A stretch of 35,873 nucleotides of DNA, taken from assembly GCA_000380705.1 (NCBI GenBank), contig AQYM01000022.1:1-35873 (forward strand), given 5' to 3'. The DNA is from Crenarchaeota archaeon SCGC AAA471-B05 (GTDB lineage Archaea > Thermoproteota > Thermoprotei > Gearchaeales > Gearchaeaceae). Below the pieces are notes generated by a model. That model worked only from the letters and a program-made list of their open reading frames with translations, searched no databases and was not told where the DNA came from. Below, piece after piece: positions 7,754 to 14,951 of this stretch. A program made the position numbers and the translations under genes. Positions within the stretch are counted from its first letter, which is position 1. Every line of letters starts with the position of its first letter.

Positions 7754-8868
7754 GGAATAATTTATTAAGTCTAGGATATACTTCATTTGGAATTCTCGTT
7801 ACGTTACCTATAATTTTCTTGGGAATTTACGCTTATGAATTAGGAGGAATAATTTATACAAGTTTAATTTATTCGTTAGCTGCTGCAGGAATGGGTTTTA
7901 TTCCCAGAATTATTGCTCCGTTTTCTGATTTAACAAGATATAGAATAAAATATGCATCATATTGCGTATTGTTAGGAAGTTCCATTTTGATATTCCCAGT
8001 TCTATTTAATTTGTCAAAAGAGATTTTAATCGCAATATTGATAGCATCAGCTTCTATAATTCAAATAGCCCAGCCTTTATTCTTATCCTACGAAACAGAA
8101 AGAGAATATAAAACTGGAAGTGCTATAGGAAACGTCTTTATGTATATTAACTTAGGCTATTTAATAGGAAGTTTGATTTATGCTTTATTAATATCCTATT
8201 CAGGATTCAATTCCAGCTTTATCTTTACAGTAATTTTAGGAATATTAACTTTTCTAGTTTTTCTAAAATTTAAAGAATTACCTATAAATTACGAAGGAAA
8301 GGTGGACGTAAAGGATATAAAAACAGGAATCGATGCTTTTAATTTAGCAAATATAGCATATATTTTTGTTCCAGCCTTTTCTTTTTCAATTTTACCAGTT
8401 TTATACGTGGAATATTTAAAAGGAGGAATATTGGATTGGGGTTTTGCAAATATCATATCAACCATTACCAGCATAATTGGTTCCTACTATATTGGGGGGC
8501 TTGTGGATAAAATAGGATTTAAAAAAACGGTATATTTAGCTATAACTTATTATCCGATATATTATTACATTATTTACATATTTCCAAATATTCCTTTATT
8601 CATTATATTATATTCTATTCCTGCATGGCTTTTCCTATGGATACCTGCATTTTCATATTCTTCTAAAATAAGTAAACCTTATGAAAGAGCTACAGCCCTT
8701 GCCAATGTTAACTTATACATAGGAATTTTCAGAAGCTCCGGAGGATTTATTGCGGGAATACTTATCAATGAAATTGGTTTTAAGTCATTTTTGCTCTTAG
8801 GTACAATATTTGCTATAATTTTTTCTTTAATGTTTATTCTAGTAAAAAATTTAAGCAAAATAAGATAG
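7750..8868 (+). CDS. Major facilitator superfamily transporter
   Basis: A 372-residue, almost entirely hydrophobic protein with about 11-12 predicted membrane spans in two halves. The charged linker near residues 172-195 (KELPINYEGKVDVKDIKTG) is where MFS proteins have their central cytoplasmic loop. GGLVDKIGFKK near 248 resembles the MFS motif-A loop. The substrate cannot be deduced; position next to carbamate kinase leaves an amino acid or a nitrogen compound possible. The start overlaps the kinase stop (ATGA). The protein ends nine bases before the cupredoxin start, so the genes are probably cotranscribed. Confidence 0.8.
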   Translation: MRNNLLSLGYTSFGILVTLPIIFLGIYAYELGGIIYTSLIYSLAAAGMGFIPRIIAPFSDLTRYRIKYASYCVLLGSSILIFPVLFNLSKEILIAILIASASIIQIAQPLFLSYETEREYKTGSAIGNVFMYINLGYLIGSLIYALLISYSGFNSSFIFTVILGILTFLVFLKFKELPINYEGKVDVKDIKTGIDAFNLANIAYIFVPAFSFSILPVLYVEYLKGGILDWGFANIISTITSIIGSYYIGGLVDKIGFKKTVYLAITYYPIYYYIIYIFPNIPLFIILYSIPAWLFLWIPAFSYSSKISKPYERATALANVNLYIGIFRSSGGFIAGILINEIGFKSFLLLGTIFAIIFSLMFILVKNLSKIR

Positions 8869-8877
8869 AGATATTTT

Positions 8878-9309
8878 GTGAAAAATAAAATCTCTATAAT
8901 TTTAATTTTGATTTTCATTTTATTATTAGCGATATTGTTAGTTAATATTCAGCAATTCCAAAGAGAAGAATTAAAAAGTGCAACGATTATAATGATGGCA
9001 AAGCAATGGAGATTTGAAATAGTTAATCATACAGGAATTTTGAAATATGAATATATCTCTATAGGCGAAACTAGGGCTAATTTAACGATATGGATAAGCA
9101 AGAATACGATTGTTATTATGAAAATTAAAAGTATCGATGTTGTACATGGAATAGGGATGGAAGGGTATCCTGTAATGACTATTTTACCACCTAACGAAGA
9201 AATTAAGATAAAATTTCTAGCTGATAAAATAGGTAAGTTCAAATTTTATTGTACTGTTTTTTGCGGTACGGGTCATCCTGACCATATTGGCTATTTAATA
9301 GTAATATAA
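8878..9309 (+). CDS. CuA-type cupredoxin (cytochrome c oxidase subunit II-like), membrane anchored
   Basis: A 143-residue protein starting with GTG, with one N-terminal membrane span (residues 5-23) and an outward cupredoxin domain. The ligand set is His90 (VVHGIG), Cys125-x3-Cys129-x3-His133 and then His136, where true CuA sites have Met. The bridging CxExC glutamate position is Val127. This could be a modified binuclear CuA site or another copper or metal site. No oxidase subunit I is in the window, so it is unlikely to be a normal oxidase subunit II. The next gene begins inside its stop codon and encodes a ZIP transporter, which ties the protein to metal handling or periplasm-side electron transfer. 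Confidence 0.8.
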   Translation: MKNKISIILILIFILLLAILLVNIQQFQREELKSATIIMMAKQWRFEIVNHTGILKYEYISIGETRANLTIWISKNTIVIMKIKSIDVVHGIGMEGYPVMTILPPNEEIKIKFLADKIGKFKFYCTVFCGTGHPDHIGYLIVI

Positions 9310-10070
9310 TGTATTACCATTTTTCCAATTTATTTTACCACATAGAAACAAAGAGTGGAACAGGAATTTTTCCCCTCGATTTGATAACAGGAAGTGTATT
9401 GGCTTCAACAATACCTCTTATTATAGGAATTTTAGTTTCAAGTAAAATTAAAGGTAAAAATCTATTCATAGGATTCATAATAGGAGCATTATTTTTCCTA
9501 TTTTTTGATTTACTGAAACAAACTTCAGGTATAAGTGAGGCTAGAATTAATAATATAATAGAAGTTGCAAACTATTTGGGATTCATGATAGGAATAAGCG
9601 TATTTTTTCCGTTAATATTCTCTAAAGAAGTAAAAACAAACCTGTATATTGTTTATGTCTGGGCTTTACTAGGTGTTGGATTTCATAGTTTTGGAGAAGG
9701 ATCTATAATAGCTTATGATTTTTTAACAGGTGAAACTGTAATAACTTTGACCCAAGTAATAAGTTACTCTTTACATAAATTTGCTGAAGGACTAGCGATA
9801 GGAATACTTTTATACGAAACAAGTAAAGAAATAAGAGACGTAGTAATTTCTTTTTTATTATCTTCAACACCGTTTATCGTAGGTTTAATTTCTTCGTTAT
9901 ATTATCCTACTTCAGAGTTATCAACTATATTCTTTTCCATAGCTGCTGGAAGTACTGTATTTTTGCTATCATATTTATTAACTAGAAACAAAATAAACGA
10001 TAAATTATTACTAGGAATAATGATAGGATTATCTTTCATATTTTTTGCTGGAGTTTTACATTCGATATGA
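9309..10070 (+). CDS. ZIP-family metal transporter-like protein
   Basis: A 253-residue protein with about eight membrane spans. The two ZIP metal-site helices are recognisable: GVGFHSFGEGSII near residues 118-130 and YSLHKFAEGLAIG near 155-167, carrying the His and Glu ligands of the binuclear transport site. ZIP proteins usually bring Zn, Fe or Mn into the cytosol. The order of ligands (HSFGEG, then HKFAEG) is that of the GufA/ZupT group. The N-terminal residues contain extra histidines (YHFSNLFYHIE). It starts in the stop codon of the cupredoxin gene and overlaps the propeller gene by four bases, so the three are likely coupled. Confidence 0.8.
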   Translation: MYYHFSNLFYHIETKSGTGIFPLDLITGSVLASTIPLIIGILVSSKIKGKNLFIGFIIGALFFLFFDLLKQTSGISEARINNIIEVANYLGFMIGISVFFPLIFSKEVKTNLYIVYVWALLGVGFHSFGEGSIIAYDFLTGETVITLTQVISYSLHKFAEGLAIGILLYETSKEIRDVVISFLLSSTPFIVGLISSLYYPTSELSTIFFSIAAGSTVFLLSYLLTRNKINDKLLLGIMIGLSFIFFAGVLHSI

Positions 10071-11542
10071 AATTAGCTCTATTTTTTATATTTCTTTTAT
10101 TAATTCAACCAAATCAACTATACATTTCACCTAAAATCCTTTTTGACGATCGAACAAACAATTATATAATCGAATATGAAATACCTACAAAAAATGCAGG
10201 ATTGGGAGGATTAACCGTCGATGAAAATAATAATGTATGGTTTGTGGAAATAAACAAAAGTAAAATAGGCGTCCTATTTAATAACTTTACCATCAAAGAA
10301 TACCAATTTAAAATAAACAGAACTGCTAAAAGTGGAATAGAATATATAGCTATAAGCCAAATAAAGTATGATAAGCTAAGGAATAGTTTATGGTTTACAT
10401 GGTCTCCTTCAGACGCCTTAATTAAATTTAATTTGAATAGTTTAAACTTTGAAATTTATAAAATAGATGAAAAAGATAGCGGAGTATTCGATGTATTTAT
10501 AGATGGAAAAGGTAACATTTGGGCTACACTTCTTTTTAGCAATAAAATAATAAAACTTGAGCCTGAAAATAATAAGATCGAAAAATTTTTGATCCCAGAT
10601 CCACTAGGCGGGCCTGCAATATTAACAGAGGATAAGTATGGAAATATTTGGGTTACTTTGGCATATGGAAGAAAATTAGCTAAATTAAATGTTGAAAAAT
10701 TGGAAGCAAATACTTCAAAGGGTATCGATTTGTTTGAAAACTTTGATTTTAAAAATGTTTTTTATTCTCCTGTAGGTATTTTTTACGATAATAAAAGGAA
10801 TTTATTATGGATAGCAGACCATGGATCAAGTTCTATTTATAGTTTTAATCCTTTTAATTTAACATGGAAACAATACTTGGTTTATCAATCAGGAGATTTG
10901 TATTCTTTAATAAACTACGTTAAAATGGATAGTAAAGGAAGAATATGGTTCGCTTCCCATATTGGTAATACCGTTGGATTTTTAAACCCTGAAAAAGGAT
11001 ACGTAATAGAGTTTAAAATACCTACATTTAATTCCACCACTTTATGGTTAGAAATAGATAAGAACGATAACGTTTGGTTTACTGAATTTTTAGGGAATAA
11101 AATAGGCTTAATAAAAAGTTTCGGTGAAAAATATGAAATTCTTTCCAACATAAATAAAATAAACATTAATTCAGGTCAAACAGGAGAATTTGAAATTGAA
11201 ATTGAAATTTTAATTGAAAAAGAAATTAATGCTACACTTAATTATTCTAGTATATATCTAACTTTGAAAAATAAAATAGAGATTATTCCAGAAAAAGGAA
11301 ACATTTTATTAAAAAATGGCACAAAAATTAAAGTAAAAATAAAATACTATGATCTGCCCCAAGGCAATTACGTATTCCTAGTGGTCTTTAAAAGCCCAAA
11401 AATGATAATTAGCATTAACATTTATTTGCTAGTTAATCCGAAGGGATTTGAGTGGTTTAGCATAATATTAGCTATAGTTATTCCTTTAATGATTACAATA
11501 TTCATTTTCATATTTTTAAGAAAATTTTTTTACAAAAAATAA
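10067..11542 (+). CDS. Secreted, membrane-anchored seven-bladed beta-propeller (Vgb/NHL-like)
   Basis: A 491-residue protein. It has an N-terminal signal sequence (residues 1-17), seven propeller repeats, a beta-sandwich segment (about 365-460) and a C-terminal membrane span (about 463-485). Each blade has a W[FAV]-x... plus I-x-x-[LF] pattern: VWFVE near 56, LWFTW 107, IWATL 150, IWVTL 194, LWIAD 246, IWFAS 291 and VWFTE 335. This is the virginiamycin-B-lyase/streptogramin-lyase-like fold, but that enzyme activity should not be assumed. Propellers of this type often bind partner proteins or sit beside redox sites. It is the last gene of the operon and ends by overlapping the oppositely oriented LysO gene by 13 bases. 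Confidence 0.82.
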   Translation: MKLALFFIFLLLIQPNQLYISPKILFDDRTNNYIIEYEIPTKNAGLGGLTVDENNNVWFVEINKSKIGVLFNNFTIKEYQFKINRTAKSGIEYIAISQIKYDKLRNSLWFTWSPSDALIKFNLNSLNFEIYKIDEKDSGVFDVFIDGKGNIWATLLFSNKIIKLEPENNKIEKFLIPDPLGGPAILTEDKYGNIWVTLAYGRKLAKLNVEKLEANTSKGIDLFENFDFKNVFYSPVGIFYDNKRNLLWIADHGSSSIYSFNPFNLTWKQYLVYQSGDLYSLINYVKMDSKGRIWFASHIGNTVGFLNPEKGYVIEFKIPTFNSTTLWLEIDKNDNVWFTEFLGNKIGLIKSFGEKYEILSNINKININSGQTGEFEIEIEILIEKEINATLNYSSIYLTLKNKIEIIPEKGNILLKNGTKIKVKIKYYDLPQGNYVFLVVFKSPKMIISINIYLLVNPKGFEWFSIILAIVIPLMITIFIFIFLRKFFYKK

Positions 11543-12489
11543 TTTAAAAAATACGTGATAAACAAAATTAAAGGTACAGCAAAGGTTATTATTATGCCGT
11601 TTATTAAACAAGCAGCTGTAGATTGTTTCCCAAGAATTAAAATATAAACAGGTAGCGTATTATCCATCGTAGTTGCTCCTCCAAAAGCTATTAAAGAATA
11701 TGATTTAAAATATCTTGAAAGGAAAGGAATTAAGAAAAAGGTAAGTAATTCCCTTAAATAATTCTGCAAAAATCCAAAGAAAGAAGCTTCTATACCGTAA
11801 GTAGATAAAAGAAAAGAGGAAGTGTAAGTATACCATCCCATACCTAATGATGAAACTAAAACGTATTGCTTTAAGATTAAAAGGTATATAAATAAACCTG
11901 AAATAAAACTACCTAAAATAGCTCCTATCGGCAAATAAATATAGGTTTTCCACATAAATTTTAAATTTTCATAAAGTTTTGAATCTCCTCCTATGCTTAG
12001 TCCTGCTGAAAAAATTAAAATGCATAGGAAAATTTGTATAAAAAATTGAAGAAAATTTTCGTTGAAAATTTTAAAAAACATTCCTGATATTATAGAGAAA
12101 ACAATAGTTCCAGCCAATAAAAAAGAGAATTTAACAGAAAGTTTATTCTCAAATTTTTGATTTTCAAATATGTCTTTATTCTTAAGAAATCTTTTTTCTA
12201 ATAAATACGAACCAAACATGCTTCCGAATGAAACAACTAAAGAAGAAGAAAACGATAATAAAAAAAGGTAATTAATGTAAAAGATATCCGTCGTTAAAAT
12301 ATAGTTTCCTACAGAATATCCTATAAAATAAATTAAAATAAAAACCGAAAAAATTAAAAGAATATTAGAAATTTTTAAAATTGAATTTTTTAAAATTAAA
12401 CCTAATATTATGCCTAAGAATAACGAAGCTAGAATTAAAGATAGATTAAAAATTAATGAATCCATAAAAAAATAAACAAGAAGACTCAT
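11530..12489 (-). CDS. lysO: LysO-family lysine exporter
   Basis: A 319-residue membrane protein with about eight to ten spans. It matches the LysO (DUF340) family, whose Escherichia coli member exports lysine. The signature region is near residues 215-290: GMGWYTYTSS, NYLRELLTFFLIPFL and AFGGATTMDNTLPVY. The annotated start is only nine bases from the oppositely oriented hydrolase gene; a second Met at residue 9 (MDSLIF) would leave more room for a promoter and may be the real start. The 3' end overlaps the propeller gene tail-to-tail. Substrate by family; other small cationic compounds remain possible. Confidence 0.88.
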   Translation of the reverse strand: MSLLVYFFMDSLIFNLSLILASLFLGIILGLILKNSILKISNILLIFSVFILIYFIGYSVGNYILTTDIFYINYLFLLSFSSSLVVSFGSMFGSYLLEKRFLKNKDIFENQKFENKLSVKFSFLLAGTIVFSIISGMFFKIFNENFLQFFIQIFLCILIFSAGLSIGGDSKLYENLKFMWKTYIYLPIGAILGSFISGLFIYLLILKQYVLVSSLGMGWYTYTSSFLLSTYGIEASFFGFLQNYLRELLTFFLIPFLSRYFKSYSLIAFGGATTMDNTLPVYILILGKQSTAACLINGIIITFAVPLILFITYFLNYFL

Positions 12490-12498
12490 TTAAATCTT

Positions 12499-13398
12499 AT
12501 GAAAGGAAATATATATAAAATAACGGATAACGTTTACCTTATAGATACATTAGGATTAGGATTTGAAAAGACAATTGCATGTTATCTAGTTAAATCAAAT
12601 AAAATAGCCTTAATAGATACAGGTTATGCTTCTTCTTATTTAAATGTAATAGAAGCGATAAAATCTATAAACATTGATTTTAACGAGATAAATTACATTA
12701 TACCCACACATCTCCACTTAGACCATTCAGGAGCAACGAGTTATTTATTACAACATATGAGTAAAGCAAAAGTAATAGCCCATAAAAGAGCCTTTAAACA
12801 TTTAATCGATCCTACAAAATTAATTGAAAGTGTAAAGGAATTATATGGGGAAAATAAATTAAGACTTTTCGGTATTCCTTTGCCTATAAACGAAGAAAGA
12901 ATAGAAGTTGTTGAAGAAGAACTTGAACTTAATTTGGGGGATATTAATTTATTATGTATTTATTCTCCTGGACATGCACCCCATCAAATAACTGTACTAA
13001 TAAGAGAATTAGGAATGTTAGCCACAGCAGATTCTGTAGGTGTTATATATCCGGATTTAAATATAATGATACCTACGACACCTCCACCCAGTTTTGATGC
13101 AAATTTGGCTATAGATACTTTAGAAAAATTGGCTAAATTGCAACCAAAAACTCTTTTAATTCCCCATTTTGGTATTAGAAATGATGTAGAAGATGTTTTT
13201 AATAATACAAAAATAAAGATCAAGGAATGGATAGACTTGATCAAATACTTTAAGGGACAAGGTTTAAATGCCGAAAGTATATTTTTAGAAATTATTAAAA
13301 AAATCTCTAAAGAATTAAGCAAGGAATTGCCAATTTATACAAAGGAACTTATACGAGTAAGTGTTTTAGGAATATTAAAATATCTAGAAAGAATTTAA
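12499..13398 (+). CDS. Metallo-beta-lactamase-fold hydrolase
   Basis: A 299-residue cytosolic hydrolase. The zinc-site motif is THLHLDHSGA near residues 70-79. Later ligands are GHAPHQ near 157 (His), ADSVG near 177 (Asp), and the terminal His in IPHFGI near 225. The layout matches the glyoxalase-II-like/general MBL hydrolase group rather than the RNA-processing beta-CASP or flavodiiron types. The C-terminal helical extension of about 70 residues is of unknown role. The substrate is unknown. It is divergent from lysO with nine bases between start codons, and converges with a small minus-strand gene two bases past its stop. Confidence 0.88.
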   Translation: MKGNIYKITDNVYLIDTLGLGFEKTIACYLVKSNKIALIDTGYASSYLNVIEAIKSINIDFNEINYIIPTHLHLDHSGATSYLLQHMSKAKVIAHKRAFKHLIDPTKLIESVKELYGENKLRLFGIPLPINEERIEVVEEELELNLGDINLLCIYSPGHAPHQITVLIRELGMLATADSVGVIYPDLNIMIPTTPPPSFDANLAIDTLEKLAKLQPKTLLIPHFGIRNDVEDVFNNTKIKIKEWIDLIKYFKGQGLNAESIFLEIIKKISKELSKELPIYTKELIRVSVLGILKYLERI

Positions 13399-13400
13399 TA

Positions 13401-13760
13401 TTAGATTTTGCTCAGAAAATCTTCAAATTGTTCTATATTTTCAAAAATCTGAACACCAGGATGATGGAATTGAAGTTCATTTGTACTTGTATCATTTTCA
13501 ACTAAAACTAACGTTGGTATCTTTGAATCAATATGAAATACAATTGATTTTAAATACACGTTTATAAGATTTTCCTTTTTTGTTAGGAAAACTGCGTATT
13601 CTTTATCTTCCTTTCTTATTAAATAATCAACTGTATGAAATACATTACTAATTCCTTTTATAGTATATTTAGGAAATACACTCCAGTTGAATTTGCTACA
13701 TATCTTTTCCATATTCATTAATGAAACTGTTTTCTCCTCCTTTTTTAAAAAATTAAACAA
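13401..13760 (-). CDS. Uncharacterised 119-residue protein, possible degenerate nuclease fold
   Basis: I do not recognise a named family. Residues 50-66 (VDYLIRKEDKEYAVFLT) resemble the VDxxxxxxGxxYxxxxK core of restriction-endonuclease-like folds. The catalytic E-x-K is missing (FLTK), so it would be an inactive or binding version. A PTLVLVEN strand and a C-terminal helix follow. There is no signal peptide or membrane segment. It lies downstream of the iron permease on the same strand, about 220 bases away, and the hairpin-like region 13841-13989 sits between them. The fold comparison is tentative. Confidence 0.5.
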   Translation of the reverse strand: MFNFLKKEEKTVSLMNMEKICSKFNWSVFPKYTIKGISNVFHTVDYLIRKEDKEYAVFLTKKENLINVYLKSIVFHIDSKIPTLVLVENDTSTNELQFHHPGVQIFENIEQFEDFLSKI

Positions 13761-13840
13761 TAATAAGGTTATTGTTTAATTTTTTTGCAAAATTTGTAAT
13801 ACCATCCCGCTATTGCTATTGTAAATTTTTCAAGAATGTT

Positions 13841-13989
13841 AGCCTGTTATTTCTTCCTTTTCCTATAAGCTACTTCTTCCAGTCATAAATGGCTAGGCTT
13901 TAATTTATTAAACTAAAACCTTTCCTATAGTTCTAGAAGGAAGTCAGCTCATAAAACAAAGGCTAAAATAGGAAGAAATCAGCTAGGCT
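13841..13989. repeat. Imperfect inverted repeat between two minus-strand genes
   Basis: The left arm 13841-13858 (AGCCTGTTATTTCTTCCT) pairs with the reverse complement of 13970-13989 (AGCCTAGCTGATTTCTTCCT). Inner segments 13864-13880 and 13939-13953 also pair loosely (TATAAGCT...TTCC with GGAAGTCAGCTCATA). The resulting hairpin would span about 150 bases and include the last codons of the FTR1 gene. It could be a decayed mobile-element remnant, a structured 3' end, or a small RNA. The spacer 13761-13982 contains no convincing reading frame. Confidence 0.5.
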
Positions 13990-14810
13990 TTTCTGTATAA
14001 TATGATGGTTAACGGAATGAAAATTAAAAGATAAGTTATATGTACAATTAATCTTAACCATTCCATACTTACTGAATAACCAAACATAACGGCAAATATT
14101 GAACCTATGATATTTTTATGATGGAGTAAATTATCTTCACCTATATTAAGAGAAAAGGCTTTCTCACTTAAAAATCCGAGTTGTATATTTGAATCTTCAA
14201 AGTATTCTATTAATTCATGTGTACCATAACCTGCAAGTCCTCCTGCTAATAAAATTATAAGAAAACTTGTTAAATAGAAAAATCTTCTTATATTAATATT
14301 CATTCCTAACTTAAATATGCTATAAGCTAAAAGTAATGCTATAAAAATACCTAGAGACGCGCCAAGTATAGTATCATTCAAGGAAATAAATATGAACGGG
14401 GTTAAAAACAAAACAGTTTCTAATACTTCCCTAAATACTATAACAAAAGATAAAAATAAAAATGCCATTACAGCACCTTTGGTTATTGAAATTTCAACTT
14501 TTCTTTCTATTTCTATTTTAAGAGTTTTACCCTTTGTTATCATCCAAAGTATTACAGAGGTTAATACCCCTACTGCTAAATAAGCAGCTATCGCTTCAAA
14601 TAACGTTTTATGTATAGGAGAAAGAGTGCCGTAAATAAGAAAAATAAAGATCCCTATGATGATTCCCAAAATTATAGCTAAGTAACTTCCGTAAAACGTG
14701 TATTTAGTTAAATTTACTCTACCAGTCCTCAAGAGATAAGCTATTATAATACTTACTATTAAAGCAGCTTCAAATACTTCACGTAAAGTTATTACAAACT
14801 GACCTAACAT
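13983..14810 (-). CDS. FTR1-family iron permease
   Basis: A 275-residue membrane protein with about seven spans. The two FTR1 iron-passage motifs R-E-x-x-E are both present: REVFE at residues 10-14 in the first span and REVLE at 127-131 in the fourth. The family (EfeU/Ftr1) moves ferric iron across the membrane after reoxidation by a copper oxidase or a redox partner. No EfeO/EfeB or multicopper oxidase is adjacent, but a CuA-type cupredoxin lies 5 kb away. A TATA-like box (14834-14846) about 25-36 bases before the ATG fits a leaderless start, and a perfect palindrome sits just upstream of it. Confidence 0.88.
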   Translation of the reverse strand: MLGQFVITLREVFEAALIVSIIIAYLLRTGRVNLTKYTFYGSYLAIILGIIIGIFIFLIYGTLSPIHKTLFEAIAAYLAVGVLTSVILWMITKGKTLKIEIERKVEISITKGAVMAFLFLSFVIVFREVLETVLFLTPFIFISLNDTILGASLGIFIALLLAYSIFKLGMNINIRRFFYLTSFLIILLAGGLAGYGTHELIEYFEDSNIQLGFLSEKAFSLNIGEDNLLHHKNIIGSIFAVMFGYSVSMEWLRLIVHITYLLIFIPLTIILYRKA

Positions 14811-14833
14811 GATTTTACTTTGATATAACAGAG

Positions 14834-14868
14834 TTATAAATTTTATTCCGTTAATTTATAAATTAACG
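14834..14868 (-). promoter_or_regulatory. FTR1 promoter with 20-base perfect palindrome
   Basis: On the minus strand a TATA-like AAATTTATAAC (14834-14846) precedes the FTR1 start by about 25-36 bases. Immediately upstream, 14849-14868 is a perfect 20-base palindrome with half-site CGTTAATTTA. Its position beside the TATA box suggests an operator for a dimeric regulator, plausibly metal-responsive given the iron permease. It also lies about 85 bases before the glutamate-synthase-like gene on the other strand. AT-rich DNA makes palindromes more likely by chance, but 20 perfect bases with CG ends is notable. Confidence 0.55.
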
Positions 14869-14951
14869 TTGTTATTAAAAAAGTTTAGTATGCAAAGGTA
14901 ATTTTTCGAGTTAAAAAATATATATTAGTAAAGGAAACTTTGTCTTATTAA

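Noticed and set aside
8878..9309. Ordinary cytochrome c oxidase subunit II
   Set aside because: The Met ligand and the CxExC glutamate are both missing, and no subunit I or other oxidase gene is present in the window.
14392..14583. Plus-strand frame inside the FTR1 gene
   Set aside because: It is antisense to conserved REVLE-containing sequence, with low-complexity composition and no promoter.
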